64,000 bases of DNA from Morganella sibonii (GCF_040560245.1 NZ_JAKMWP010000017.1); one strand, 5' to 3'. Shown: positions 33,155 through 43,019, counted from the stretch's first letter. The notes: generated from the sequence alone by a model not told the origin. A program made the numbers and translations.

Positions 33155-35236
33155 ATGATGAGAAATAAATTAGCAGGATGGCTGTTGTTATTACCGCTGC
33201 TTCTCACCGCATGGGGTGCATTTCAGTATTGGCGGATCAGTGATGAATATCAGGCTTACCACTATGTCATGGCCGATAAAGCGGAACTTCAGCGTCTGAT
33301 TGCCGAAGACCCGGACACACAAATCACTTACGATGACGGGGAAACGGTTTCTGCCGGTCAGCAGCTGGGCATGATTAACCGTGAGCTGAATAAATACAGT
33401 AGTGAAATTACCATGATCCTGGCCCGGGCTGCGGTCAGTAAAGGGACGATCGCCACCGGGATTTTGTCCCTGCTGTTCGGCGCCGGGGCAATTTATCTCT
33501 GCATCAGCAGCGGCCGGGCTGCCCGCCGCTCCCGCGATGCTCTGCTGAAAGTTTTTGCCCGCTGCCGTAAACTGCTGCCGTTTATTCTGACCGGGCAGAT
33601 GACACTGGTCGGCCTGAGTATTATTTGTGTGATGGCTTATGAAGCCTTGTGGTTTGCCGGTAATTTCGTGATGAGCGGCGGTGGCGCGAAAATCATGATC
33701 TTTATTCTGATCAGTATTGTGCTGATCATCTGGTATATCATCAAGGGGCTGTTTAAGCTGCGCAAGAGTTTCGCTATGTTCCGCAGTGAGCCGTCTGATG
33801 TGACCGGACATGCTGTCAGCCGTGAGGAAGCGCCGGGGCTGTGGCAGTGGGTGGATGAGATTGCCGCAAAAGTCGGCACAACACCGCCGGATCATATTAT
33901 TGCGGGTATGACGGAATGCTTCTATGTGACATCCCACAGTATTAATCTGAATGAAAATCAGCTGATTGAAGGGAAAACGCTGTACTTCCCGCTGCTTTAT
34001 TCCGCGCTGCTCAACCGGGAAGAAGCCAGTGCGGTTATCGGCCACGAGCTGGGGCATTTTACCGGCGAAGATACCACGTACAGTCTGAATTTTGCGCCGA
34101 TCTATGCCGGGATGAGCCACAGTATTTCGCTGGTGGCGAATGAGGTGCAGGATTATTACAGTAAAGTGATTATGAGCCCGTCCGTGTATCTCGGGATTTT
34201 CTTCCTCGAACAGTTTGATTTTGCGGTCAGTCACTGGAGCCGTATCCGTGAACTGGAAGCGGATAAAGCCGGGGCATCGGTCAGTTCACCGGCAGCCGTA
34301 TCCTCATCACTGCTGCGTATTTCTGCGGTCAGTGACGTGATTTCTGAAACACTGGGTGAACTGTATGAAGGTACTCTGAAAACGGATGATCTGCTGCCGG
34401 TGGTGATGGCACGCCTGCGTGAGCGCGGTGTGCCGGAAGCCGGACAGTTCCTGAATGAGGCAACCAGTCACCCGAGCGACAGCCATCCGCAGACCCGCGC
34501 CCGTATTGAAGCGCTGTCTCAGGATATCAGCGATGACCTGCTGGCCGCCGCTTCCCGCGAAGTGCAGTCAGATGATTACGCCAATATTGCGGATCTGTTC
34601 ACGGATGCCAAAGCCATCTCGATGTTACTGACCGCGTCACTTTCCGGCATGGTCGCTGAGTACACCACACAGCGGACAGCGGCACTGGAAACCATGCTGA
34701 ATGAATCCGATGCGGCTGATGAAGTGATCATTACTGAGCGGCGTAAAATGTTCCGGATGATGTTTATCTTTGGCCTGGTGGTTGCGGCCGGGATGGGGAT
34801 TGCCACCGTAAAAATCGGTGCGGAAAATCTGGTCAGTTCCGGTGCGGTTCACGGTTTCTGGCTGTTACTGCTGTTCTGGGGTGTGGCGTTTATGTACCGG
34901 AACCGGGGGAAAGCGCCGTTGTTTGCTTTTCGCCATGGTCAGCTGGTCAGTGATAAGCTGACACAGGCGTATCCGCTGCACTACATTGTCGATTATGACA
35001 TTGCGGAAACGTCCGGTGTGGCGACACTCACACTGCATGTGGCAGATGGTGCTCCGGCGCCGGTTACAGTCGAAAAAAGCCGTTTCTTTAAATATGATGC
35101 CAAAAAGCAGAAACTGATGATCCTGATGGCCGGTATTCGTATCTGGCAGGGGAAATCATTATCTTTGCAGGATTTATCAAATCTGGTGCACAGTCAGTTA
35201 CAGACGGCACACGTAAAACATGAATTACGGCAGTAA
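33155..35236 (+). CDS. Polytopic M48 family metalloprotease
   Basis: 693-residue zinc metallopeptidase of the M48 (HtpX/Ste24) superfamily. The zinc motif is HELGH at 297-301 (AVIGHELGHFTGED), and the third ligand is probably E366 in RELEADKAG. Membrane helices are seen at about 7-23, 98-116, 140-165, 178-200, 545-562 and 573-590, so the catalytic domain (about 215-460) sits between membrane clusters. A soluble C-terminal domain of about 90 residues follows. HtpX has only about 290 residues, so this is a larger, distinct type. It may clear misfolded membrane proteins, as inference. It stands where E. coli has yfcC, next to pta, and is absent from E. coli K-12 as far as I recall. Confidence 0.85.
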   Translation: MMRNKLAGWLLLLPLLLTAWGAFQYWRISDEYQAYHYVMADKAELQRLIAEDPDTQITYDDGETVSAGQQLGMINRELNKYSSEITMILARAAVSKGTIATGILSLLFGAGAIYLCISSGRAARRSRDALLKVFARCRKLLPFILTGQMTLVGLSIICVMAYEALWFAGNFVMSGGGAKIMIFILISIVLIIWYIIKGLFKLRKSFAMFRSEPSDVTGHAVSREEAPGLWQWVDEIAAKVGTTPPDHIIAGMTECFYVTSHSINLNENQLIEGKTLYFPLLYSALLNREEASAVIGHELGHFTGEDTTYSLNFAPIYAGMSHSISLVANEVQDYYSKVIMSPSVYLGIFFLEQFDFAVSHWSRIRELEADKAGASVSSPAAVSSSLLRISAVSDVISETLGELYEGTLKTDDLLPVVMARLRERGVPEAGQFLNEATSHPSDSHPQTRARIEALSQDISDDLLAAASREVQSDDYANIADLFTDAKAISMLLTASLSGMVAEYTTQRTAALETMLNESDAADEVIITERRKMFRMMFIFGLVVAAGMGIATVKIGAENLVSSGAVHGFWLLLLFWGVAFMYRNRGKAPLFAFRHGQLVSDKLTQAYPLHYIVDYDIAETSGVATLTLHVADGAPAPVTVEKSRFFKYDAKKQKLMILMAGIRIWQGKSLSLQDLSNLVHSQLQTAHVKHELRQ

Positions 35237-35353
35237 TTGATAGTCTTTAGCTGATTTGACGATCATATGTTAATGAATTTTATTCCATGAGTGAAAATAC
35301 GGTAATTTAAAATATTAATTATTGTATCCGAAAAAAACGGCTATCTGTACAGT

Positions 35354-35388
35354 AAAAAAATCCCGGCGGGGAAACCCGGCCGGGATTA
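35354..35388 (-). terminator. Intrinsic terminator of pta (minus strand)
   Basis: AATCCCGGC at 35359-35367 pairs with GCCGGGATT at 35379-35387. The seven A to its left form a T-tract on the minus strand, so it ends the ackA-pta transcript. Confidence 0.85.
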
Positions 35389-35416
35389 TTGTCTGTGGCT
35401 TTTCAGTCAGCAGAAC

Positions 35417-37564
35417 TTATTTTTTCTTCGCTTCGTCCTGTGCTGCCTGAATAGCAGTCAGTGCGATGGTGTACGCGATATCGTCAACTAACGCACCACG
35501 GGACAGGTCGTTAACCGGCTTGCGCATACCCTGGAGCATTGGTCCGATAGAGACCAGGTCTGCTGAACGCTGAACCGCTTTGTAAGTGGTGTTACCGGTA
35601 TTCAGGTCAGGGAAGATGAAGACGTTTGCTTTACCTGCAACCGGAGAGTCCGGCGCTTTGGTTTTCGCAACGTCAGCCATCACGGCGGCGTCGTACTGCA
35701 ACGGACCGTCGATGCACAGGTCAGGACGTTTTTCTTTGGCGATACGGGTTGCTTCGCGGACTTTCTCAACATCGTCACCCTGGCCGGAAGTCCCGGTAGA
35801 GTAAGAGATCATCGCAACGCGCGGGTCGATACCGAATGCTTTCACAGAGTCAGCAGACTGAATAGCGATTTCTGCCAGCTGTTCTGGGTTCGGATCCGGG
35901 TTAATTGCGCAGTCACCGTAGACCAGCACTTCTTCAGGCATCAGCATGAAGAACACGGAAGATACCAGTGAACTGCCCGGTGCGGTTTTGATTAACTGTA
36001 ACGGCGGACGAATGGTATTTGCGGTGGTGTGTACAGCACCGGAAACCAGACCGTCAACTTTATCCTGCTCCAGCATCATCGTACCCAGTACGACGTTGTC
36101 CTGTAACTGCTCGCGGGCAACAACTTCGGTCATGCCTTTGTTTTTACGCAGTTCAACCAGACGCGGTACATACAGCTCACGGATGTCAGCCGGGTTAACC
36201 AGTTCGATACCGGTACCCAGAGTCACGCCCTGTGCAGCTGCCACGCGGCGGATTTCTTCCGGATCGCCTAACAGCACGCAGGTCGCCAGACCACGTTCAG
36301 CACAGATAGCCGCTGCTTTGATAGTACGCGGCTCATCACCTTCAGGCAGAACAACGCGTTTTTTCGCTTTGCGTGCCAGTTCGGTTAACAGGTAACGGAA
36401 TGCCGGTGGTGACAGACGGTTCGGACGCTCAGAATCAGCAACCAGAGAATCGATCCATTTGGTATCGATGTGGCTTGCCACGTAGTTCTGAACCAGTTCG
36501 ATGCGCTCACGGTCATCAGCAGGGACTTCCAGGCTGAAGCTTTGCAGGTTCAGCGAGGTCTGCCAGGTGTTGGTGTTCACAGTGAAAATCGGCAGGCCGG
36601 TTTCGAACGCACGTTCGCACAGTTTGGCGATGCTGTCATCGATCGGATAACCGCCGGTCAGCAGGATCGCACCGATTTCCACGCCGTTCATCGCTGCCAG
36701 GCAGGCAGAAACCAGCACGTCAGGACGATCAGCGGAAGTCACCAGCAGAGAACCCGGACGGAAGTGCTCCAGCATGTTAGGAATGCTGCGTGCACAGAAT
36801 GTCACAGATTTGATACGGCGGGTTTTGATGTCGCCTTCGTTGATGATTTTTGCACCCAGGTGGTTCGCCATGTCGACTGCACGGGTGGCAATCAGTTCGA
36901 AGTTCCACGGTACACTGCCGACAACCGGCAGAGGCAGGGATTGCAGATCATCCGCGCTCAGGTGAGCGATAGTGGCTTTGGATGAATCATCAAAGATTTC
37001 AGACAGGTCAGGACGGGTACGGCCCTGCTCATCAACCGGCGCGTTAACTTTGTTAACGATAACGCCGGCGATGTTGGTGTTCTTGTGACCACCGAATTCG
37101 TTGCGGATCAGTTCCAGACGCTCTTTGATTTCCGCTGCGCTGTCATTGCCCGGTGCTGTCACGAACACGATTTCCGCACCCAGAGTCTGGGCGATGTCGT
37201 AGTTCAGGGACTGTGCATGCGGGTAGTTGCGGGTTGGTACCAGACCTTCAATCAGGATCACTTCCGCACCCTGAGTGTGCTCGTGGTAACGCGCAACGAT
37301 TTCTTCCATCAGAATGTCTTTCTGATTGGTGGTCAGCATGGTTTCCACATAATCCATATCCAGCGGCTCTGCCATTTTCAGGGAAGAGTGAGCGCGTAAG
37401 ATTTGGGTGGTCTGATCTTCAATACCTGCACGGCGCGGCTGTGCAACCGGTTTGAAGAAGCTCAGGCTGACGCCTTTCTGTTCCATTGAGCGGACAACCC
37501 CGAGGCTGACGCTGCTTAAGCCGACACTGGTGCCGGTAGGAATGAGGATAATAGTACGGGACAC
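35417..37564 (-). CDS. pta: Phosphate acetyltransferase Pta
   Basis: Interconverts acetyl-CoA and acetyl phosphate in acetate overflow and fermentation. 715 residues (E. coli 714). The start is GTG at 37564 (SRTIILIPTGTSVGL), with AGAGG upstream; the overlapping ATG two bases earlier is in another frame. Three domains: an N-terminal DRTGG/BioD-like part with P-loop-like PTGTSVGLSSVSLG, a central DRTGG domain, and the C-terminal catalytic domain from about 390 (VVLPEGDEPRTIKAAAICAERG). It lies 72 bp downstream of ackA in one operon. Confidence 0.97.
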   Translation of the reverse strand: MSRTIILIPTGTSVGLSSVSLGVVRSMEQKGVSLSFFKPVAQPRRAGIEDQTTQILRAHSSLKMAEPLDMDYVETMLTTNQKDILMEEIVARYHEHTQGAEVILIEGLVPTRNYPHAQSLNYDIAQTLGAEIVFVTAPGNDSAAEIKERLELIRNEFGGHKNTNIAGVIVNKVNAPVDEQGRTRPDLSEIFDDSSKATIAHLSADDLQSLPLPVVGSVPWNFELIATRAVDMANHLGAKIINEGDIKTRRIKSVTFCARSIPNMLEHFRPGSLLVTSADRPDVLVSACLAAMNGVEIGAILLTGGYPIDDSIAKLCERAFETGLPIFTVNTNTWQTSLNLQSFSLEVPADDRERIELVQNYVASHIDTKWIDSLVADSERPNRLSPPAFRYLLTELARKAKKRVVLPEGDEPRTIKAAAICAERGLATCVLLGDPEEIRRVAAAQGVTLGTGIELVNPADIRELYVPRLVELRKNKGMTEVVAREQLQDNVVLGTMMLEQDKVDGLVSGAVHTTANTIRPPLQLIKTAPGSSLVSSVFFMLMPEEVLVYGDCAINPDPNPEQLAEIAIQSADSVKAFGIDPRVAMISYSTGTSGQGDDVEKVREATRIAKEKRPDLCIDGPLQYDAAVMADVAKTKAPDSPVAGKANVFIFPDLNTGNTTYKAVQRSADLVSIGPMLQGMRKPVNDLSRGALVDDIAYTIALTAIQAAQDEAKKK

Positions 37565-37636
37565 ATGAACCTCTTATTTTTTCACAATTCGGTGTTCAAA
37601 ATAAATCCGCCGGCAATGGCCGGCGGAGAGCAAAGA

Positions 37637-38839
37637 TTATGCAGTCAGACGCGCTGCATCCTGTGCGATGACTAATTCTTCGTTAGTCGGGATCACCAGG
37701 GCAATGCTGCTGTCATCAGTGGTGATTTTGCCTGCGTTACCGAAACGGGCAGCCAGGTTACGTTCGTGGTCCAGTTTGAAGCCCAGCAGAGCCAGTTTCT
37801 CCAGAGTGTGTTCACGAACCATTGCTGCGTTTTCACCGATACCGCCGGTGAAGATGATAGCGTCCAGACGGCCTTCCATCAGTGTCGCGTAACCACCGAC
37901 GTATTTCGCCAGACGGTGGCAGAATACATTCATTGCACGGGTGGCATCAGCTTGTTTACCGTAGTTTTCTTCAACATAACGGCAGTCGCTGGTGACTTCG
38001 GTCAGACCCTGCAGGCCGGATTCTTTGGTCAGCATTTTGTTGATTTCTTCAACGCTCATGCCCATTGAATCATGCAGGTGGAAAATGATAGCCGGGTCGA
38101 TATCACCGGAACGGGTACCCATGACCAGACCTTCCAGCGGAGTCAGACCCATAGAGGTGTCGACGCACTCGCCGTTAACGATAGCTGCAACAGAACCACC
38201 GTTACCTAAGTGGCAGGTGATTACGTTCAGTTCTTCAACCGGTTTGTTCAGCATTTTAGCGGCTTCACGGCTGACGAAATAGTGGCTTGTACCGTGGAAA
38301 CCATAGCGGCGGATACCGTGGTCTTTGTACAGGCTGTACGGCAGGGCATACAGGTAAGCTTCTTCAGGCATAGTCTGATGGAAAGCGGTATCGAAAACAC
38401 CGACGTTTTTGTCAGCCAGGTGAGGGAAGGCTTTCAGTGCTTCTTCCACGCCTAACAGGTTAGCCGGGTTGTGCAGAGGAGCGAATGCGGAGCACTCTTC
38501 CATTGCTTTAACAACTTCGTCAGTGACGATAACAGAGTGAGCAAATTTCTCACCGCCGTGAACCAGACGGTGGCCGATGCAGCCGATCTGTGCGGACAGC
38601 TCAGGTTTTTCGCCCATGATATCTTTCACGATGAAACGCAGAGCTTCGCTGTGAGCAGCGCCCGCGCCTAACTGTGCTTCGTGTTTAGCACCATCCATTT
38701 TCCACTTGATACGTGCTTCCGGCAGGTTAAAGCATTCTGCCAGACCCGTCAGATATTCATCACCAGTTGTAGGGTCAATGATCGCAAATTTCAGTGAAGA
38801 ACTACCGCAGTTAAGTACCAGTACCAGCTTACTTGACAT
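37637..38839 (-). CDS. ackA: Acetate kinase AckA
   Basis: Makes ATP and acetate from acetyl phosphate. 400 residues, as in E. coli. ASKHA-fold signatures: LVLNCGSSSLKFAI at the N terminus, the RYGFHGTSHYFVS block with its catalytic region, and the ATP-binding GGIGENAAMVREHTLEKL near the C terminus. The ATG follows AGGTAATTCC. It is the first gene of the ackA-pta operon. A 367-bp upstream region separates it from divergent yfbV and carries an FNR-like palindrome. Confidence 0.97.
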   Translation of the reverse strand: MSSKLVLVLNCGSSSLKFAIIDPTTGDEYLTGLAECFNLPEARIKWKMDGAKHEAQLGAGAAHSEALRFIVKDIMGEKPELSAQIGCIGHRLVHGGEKFAHSVIVTDEVVKAMEECSAFAPLHNPANLLGVEEALKAFPHLADKNVGVFDTAFHQTMPEEAYLYALPYSLYKDHGIRRYGFHGTSHYFVSREAAKMLNKPVEELNVITCHLGNGGSVAAIVNGECVDTSMGLTPLEGLVMGTRSGDIDPAIIFHLHDSMGMSVEEINKMLTKESGLQGLTEVTSDCRYVEENYGKQADATRAMNVFCHRLAKYVGGYATLMEGRLDAIIFTGGIGENAAMVREHTLEKLALLGFKLDHERNLAARFGNAGKITTDDSSIALVIPTNEELVIAQDAARLTA

Positions 38840-39206
38840 GGAATTACCTATAATCTTGTTGTGGATAAGTCTTATGTGTTAAGACAGTGGTTAAAACGTA
38901 ATCTAACTAAGCGTAGCGCAATATTTCAGCGCCGTTCATGATTAACATCATGCAATTTTTATATTGAACGATAAATCATCGCTGCAATCTGTTGTCTGAG
39001 GCGTGATGGCGTAAAAACACACATTTTGCCCTTGAAAAAGGCCGCATCAGACAAAATAATTAACTCAGGATTATTTCACCGTGATTAAACGGGCGTAGCA
39101 TACCCGCAGATGACAGCAATTTCAAAATATACTTAATCCTACAAAAATATTTTGACTGAATGTAGCCATATTTTAATTATTATGTTTTTTATTGATTGAG
39201 GTCATA
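38840..39206. other. ackA-yfbV divergent intergenic region
   Basis: 367 bp holding both promoters, with an FNR-like palindrome at 38938-38951. The remainder is AT-rich without recognisable genes. Confidence 0.5.
38938..38951. promoter_or_regulatory. FNR-like palindrome upstream of ackA
   Basis: ATGATTAACATCAT has the FNR core TGAT-N4-ATCA intact and differs from TTGAT-N4-ATCAA only at the two outer bases. It is centred about 105 bp upstream of the ackA start. Anaerobic FNR activation of ackA-pta is known in E. coli. Confidence 0.45.
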
Positions 39207-39662
39207 ATGCCTGATAACACACCGGCAAAACCGGGTCTGTTCCGCGCACTGCGTCTCGGCAAACGTTACGCCGCCACCTGGCCGGCCGTGAAGCAGCTCG
39301 CCCCGGTTTTCCCGGAGAATCGTGTCATAAAATCCACGCAGTTCGGTATCCGTTTTATGCCGCCGTTGTCGGTGTTTACCCTGACATGGCAGATAGCGCT
39401 CGGCGGGGCGTTAGGGCCTGCTGTTGCCACCGCACTGTTTGCCTGCTCACTGCCTTTGCAGGGGCTGTGGTGGCTGGGCCGCCGTGCCGCCACACCATTA
39501 CCGGCCGGGCTGCTCAGCTGGTTTTATGAAATCCGCGCAAAGTTTGCCGAAGCCGGTATTGCGATTGCGCCGGTCGAAGGCACACCGGATTATATGGCAC
39601 TGGCGGAGTTACTGAAACGCGCTTTTAAGCAGCTGGACAACTCTTTCCTGGATGACCTGTAA
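39207..39662 (+). CDS. yfbV: UPF0208 membrane protein YfbV
   Basis: 151 residues, the E. coli YfbV length. It has two hydrophobic helices (about 51-67 and 72-92, LGPAVATALFACSLPLQGLWWLG). The conserved sequence NRVIKSTQFGIRFMPPLSVF precedes the first helix, and the chain ends RAFKQLDNSFLDDL. E. coli YfbV is reported to affect chromosome macrodomain insulation (Ter), which is surprising for a membrane protein. The ATG at 39207 has GAGG six bases upstream; the frame opens with a TTG at 39192 that is less likely. Confidence 0.93.
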   Translation: MPDNTPAKPGLFRALRLGKRYAATWPAVKQLAPVFPENRVIKSTQFGIRFMPPLSVFTLTWQIALGGALGPAVATALFACSLPLQGLWWLGRRAATPLPAGLLSWFYEIRAKFAEAGIAIAPVEGTPDYMALAELLKRAFKQLDNSFLDDL

Positions 39663-39675
39663 GTGCCGCTGTTTT

Positions 39676-39695
39676 CCGCCCGTTTCCGCGGGCGG
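39676..39695 (+). terminator. Hairpin after yfbV
   Basis: Seven-pair GC-rich stem CCGCCCG, loop TTTCCG, CGGGCGG. No clean T-tract follows, so termination is uncertain. Confidence 0.4.
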
Positions 39696-39876
39696 TATAA
39701 CTGCTTCCTTTATTAATCGATTCAGCTTACGTAACTCCCTGTTTTTCCTATCCGTAAAATTACCCGGTCGAAATCCCCCGCTGAGATCAAAAAAGGTGTG
39801 TATTTCACTATCTTATAGATTTGAGTAATGCGATGATTCTGACCATACCTCGGATTACTTTTTCAGGAGATACACC

Positions 39877-40371
39877 ATGGAAATGACCAATGCACAACGC
39901 CTTATCCTTTCTAACCAGTATAAAATGATGGCTATGCTGGACCCGGATAATGCCGAGCGCTACCGCCGCCAGCAGACGATTATTGAGCGCGGCTTCGGAC
40001 TGCAGATGCGCGAGCTGGATCGCGATTTCGGTGAACTGCCGGAAGAAATCTGCCGTCGTGTGATTGATATGATGGAAATGTACCACGCACTGCGTATCTC
40101 CTTCGACAACCTGAAAGAAGCAAAAGATATCGATCAGCGCCGTATCCACTTCTTAGGTTTTGATGCGGCAACAGAAGCACGTTATTTAAGTTATGTACGT
40201 TTTCTGGTAAATACGGAAGGACGTTACACCCACTTTGACAGCGGCAGCCACGGTTTTAATTCCCAGACACCAATGTGGGACAAATATGTCCGTATGCTCG
40301 GTGCATGGCATAACTGTCCGCGCCAGTACCACCTGAGTGAAGTGGAAATTAATCAGATCCTTAACGCATAA
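39877..40371 (+). CDS. yfbU: YfbU family protein
   Basis: 164 residues, exactly the E. coli YfbU length, and very similar throughout (MTNAQRLILSNQYKMMAMLDP at the start; the chain ends QYHLSEVEINQILNA). It is a soluble, helical, charged protein; its function is not established, although the E. coli protein has been linked to MazF-dependent cell death. A strong ribosome-binding site (CAGGAGATACACC) precedes the ATG. hxpA follows after 29 bp, probably in one transcript. Confidence 0.94.
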   Translation: MEMTNAQRLILSNQYKMMAMLDPDNAERYRRQQTIIERGFGLQMRELDRDFGELPEEICRRVIDMMEMYHALRISFDNLKEAKDIDQRRIHFLGFDAATEARYLSYVRFLVNTEGRYTHFDSGSHGFNSQTPMWDKYVRMLGAWHNCPRQYHLSEVEINQILNA

Positions 40372-40400
40372 CATTCCGGCATCCGTACGGCGAGGCACGC

Positions 40401-41069
40401 ATGACACTGACTGCAAAAGGTTTTTTGTTTGATCTGGACGGCACACTGGCCGATTCTCTGCATGTGGTGGAGCGTGCCTGGCTGGCATTTGCCCGTCGTA
40501 TCGGTGCGGATGAGAATGAAGTTAAGCATTTTATTCACGGCAAACCGGCGGTTGAGTCCATCCGCCATTTTCTGCCGGATGCGGATGAAAGCGAAATCGC
40601 CGCGCAGCTGGCGTGGGTGACAGAGCAGGAGATCAGGGAGAGTGACCAGGTCACAGACCTGCCCGGTGCGCAGGCGCTGCTGGCGCGTCTGGTTTCCCTC
40701 GAAATTCCGTGGGCGATTGTCACTTCCGGTTCCGTGGCGATAGCCCGTCCGCGTCACAGTGCGGCGAATCTGCCGGAGCCGGATGCCTGGGTGACAGCTG
40801 ATAATATCACCCGCGGTAAACCGGACCCGCAACCCTACCTGCTGGGTGCGGAAAAGCTCAGGCTGGCACCCCGTGACTGTTTTGTGTTTGAGGATGCCAC
40901 CGCTGGTCTGCTCTCCGGGCTGGATGCAGGTTGTCAGGTGATTGCCGTACATGTCCCGGCCGGAACACCGCGCACGGATGAACTGGCGATGCGGGTGGAT
41001 TCACTGACAGAAATAGAGATTCATAAAGCGGCGGACGGCACGGTAACGCTGACCCGTCGTCCCGGCTGA
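40401..41069 (+). CDS. hxpA: HAD sugar phosphatase HxpA (YfbT)
   Basis: Phosphatase of the haloacid-dehalogenase family acting on hexose phosphates in E. coli. 222 residues (E. coli 216). HAD motif I is D11-x-D13-GT in FLFDLDGTLADS, motif II is the threonine-serine in AIVTSGS, motif III is the lysine in RGKPDPQPYLLGAEKL, and motif IV is VFEDATAGLLSG. The cap domain lies between motifs I and II. It lies between yfbU and yfbS as in E. coli. Confidence 0.92.
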   Translation: MTLTAKGFLFDLDGTLADSLHVVERAWLAFARRIGADENEVKHFIHGKPAVESIRHFLPDADESEIAAQLAWVTEQEIRESDQVTDLPGAQALLARLVSLEIPWAIVTSGSVAIARPRHSAANLPEPDAWVTADNITRGKPDPQPYLLGAEKLRLAPRDCFVFEDATAGLLSGLDAGCQVIAVHVPAGTPRTDELAMRVDSLTEIEIHKAADGTVTLTRRPG

Positions 41070-41189
41070 CCGCCGGTAAACATGCGGTACAGTACCCGGT
41101 CAGACGATGAGGAAAACCGGGGCTGTGCGTTAACAGAAAACGATGAGACAGGATGTTCGCTGTCCGGGCATTGACGAAAGAGGACGTTG

Positions 41190-43019
41190 GTGAATACGGA
41201 ACTCGTGTGGGTGCTGACCCTGCTGTTTATCGCCATTGTTTTATTTACCACCAACAAGGTCCGGATGGATGTTGTGGCGTTGCTGGTGATCACCGCCTTC
41301 GTACTCAGCGGTACGCTTACCGTTAATGAAGCCGTTGCCGGTTTCAGTGATCCCAATATTCTGCTGATTGCCGCCCTGTTTGTTATCGGGGAGGGGCTGG
41401 TGCGTACCGGGGTTGCCTATCAGATGGGTGACTGGCTGGTGCGGGTGGCCGGCTCCGGCGAAACCCGTCTGCTGGTGTTCCTGATGGTCAGTGTTGCCGG
41501 GCTCGGCGCATTTATGAGCTCGACCGGCGTGGTGGCTATCTTTATCCCTGTTGTGCTCAGTGTCTCCGCACGTATGAAAATCCCGCCTTCACGGCTGATG
41601 ATGCCGCTCGGCTTTGCCGGGCTTATCAGCGGTATGATGACGCTGGTGGCAACACCGCCGAACATGGTGGTGAACAGTGTCCTGGAAATGGAAGGTATCA
41701 AAGGCTTTCATTTCTTCTCGGTTACCCCTATCGGATTACTGATCCTGCTGGCCGGTGTCGGCTATATGCTGATTGCCCGCCGCTGGCTGGGCAGCAAACA
41801 GCCGGAGAAAGCAGGGGATAATGTACAGCGCACTTTTCGTGACCTGATCCGCGACTACAAACTGAGCGGCCGCGCGCGGCGTCTTGCTGTCCGTAACGGC
41901 TCGCCGCTGATTGGCAAAACACTCGACGAACTGCACCTGCGTACCCGCTACGGTGCCAATGTGGTGGGGATTGAGCGCTGGCGTCGTTTCCGGCGGGTGA
42001 TGGTCGGTGCAACCGGCGGTATGGAACTGCGTGACCGTGATGTGCTGCTGATTGATATGTCGGCCAGTGATATGGATTTGCGCGAGTTTTGTGCCGAACA
42101 GATGCTGGAGCCGATGATCCTGCGCGGCGAGTATTTTTCCGAACACTCCCGCAACGTGGGGATGGCGGAAGTCTCCCTGAATCCTGAAAGTGAACTTATC
42201 GGCAAAAGCCTGCGGGATATCGGTTTCCGTACCCGTTACGGGCTGAATGTACTGGGGTTACGGCGGGGCGGCTCTGCCCTTGACGGCAATATTGTGGATG
42301 AGCCGCTGCAACTCGGGGATATTCTGCTGGTGGTCGGCGACTGGAAAATTATCCGCGTGCTGGCGACCAAACGGCGTCACTTTATTGTGCTGAATCTGGC
42401 AGCGGAAGCAGAAGCCGTGGTGCCGGCGGCATCTCAGGCACCGCATGCCCTGTTTTGTCTGGCGCTGATGGTGGCGATGATGGTCACCAATGAAATCCCG
42501 AATTTTATTGCGGCACTGATTGCCTGCCTGCTGATGGGGAAATTCCGCTGTATCGATATGGAAAGTGCGTACCGCTCAATTCACTGGCCGAGCATCATTC
42601 TGATTGTGGGGATGATGCCGTTTGCGCTGGCGTTACAGAAAACCGGCGGTATCACGCTGATTGTCAGCGGGCTGATGGATGTCGCCGGTGATCTGGGGCC
42701 GCATGTCATGCTGACAGCCCTGTTTGTGCTGTGTGCGACTATCGGGCTGTTTATCTCGAATACCGCGACAGCGGTTCTGATGGCACCGATTGCTATCCAG
42801 GCGGCACATGAAATGCAGGTCTCGCCGCTGCCGTTTGCGATGGTGGTGGGGGTGGCGGCGTCGGCGGCCTTTATGACGCCGGTGTCATCACCGGTCAATA
42901 CGCTGGTGCTCGGGCCGGGAAATTACACCTTCGGGGATTTCGTCAAAATCGGCGTGCCGTTTACGCTGGTGGTGATGGCAATCAGTATCGCGGTGATCCC
43001 GTTACTCTTCCCGTTCTGA
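41190..43019 (+). CDS. yfbS: SLC13/DASS family transporter YfbS with two RCK_C domains
   Basis: Inner-membrane transporter of the divalent anion/Na+ symporter (citrate/sulfate) type. 609 residues from the GTG at 41190 (NTELVWVLTLLF; GAGG six bases upstream); E. coli YfbS has 610. Two membrane halves (about 1-195 and 415-609) flank two cytoplasmic TrkA-C (RCK_C) domains, at about 225-305 (PLIGKTLDELHLRTRYGANV) and 325-405 (ELIGKSLRDIGFRTRYGLNV), which may sense nucleotides or ions. Substrate unknown. Its 3' end overlaps the convergent DUF4440 gene by 18 bases. Confidence 0.94.
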   Translation: MNTELVWVLTLLFIAIVLFTTNKVRMDVVALLVITAFVLSGTLTVNEAVAGFSDPNILLIAALFVIGEGLVRTGVAYQMGDWLVRVAGSGETRLLVFLMVSVAGLGAFMSSTGVVAIFIPVVLSVSARMKIPPSRLMMPLGFAGLISGMMTLVATPPNMVVNSVLEMEGIKGFHFFSVTPIGLLILLAGVGYMLIARRWLGSKQPEKAGDNVQRTFRDLIRDYKLSGRARRLAVRNGSPLIGKTLDELHLRTRYGANVVGIERWRRFRRVMVGATGGMELRDRDVLLIDMSASDMDLREFCAEQMLEPMILRGEYFSEHSRNVGMAEVSLNPESELIGKSLRDIGFRTRYGLNVLGLRRGGSALDGNIVDEPLQLGDILLVVGDWKIIRVLATKRRHFIVLNLAAEAEAVVPAASQAPHALFCLALMVAMMVTNEIPNFIAALIACLLMGKFRCIDMESAYRSIHWPSIILIVGMMPFALALQKTGGITLIVSGLMDVAGDLGPHVMLTALFVLCATIGLFISNTATAVLMAPIAIQAAHEMQVSPLPFAMVVGVAASAAFMTPVSSPVNTLVLGPGNYTFGDFVKIGVPFTLVVMAISIAVIPLLFPF

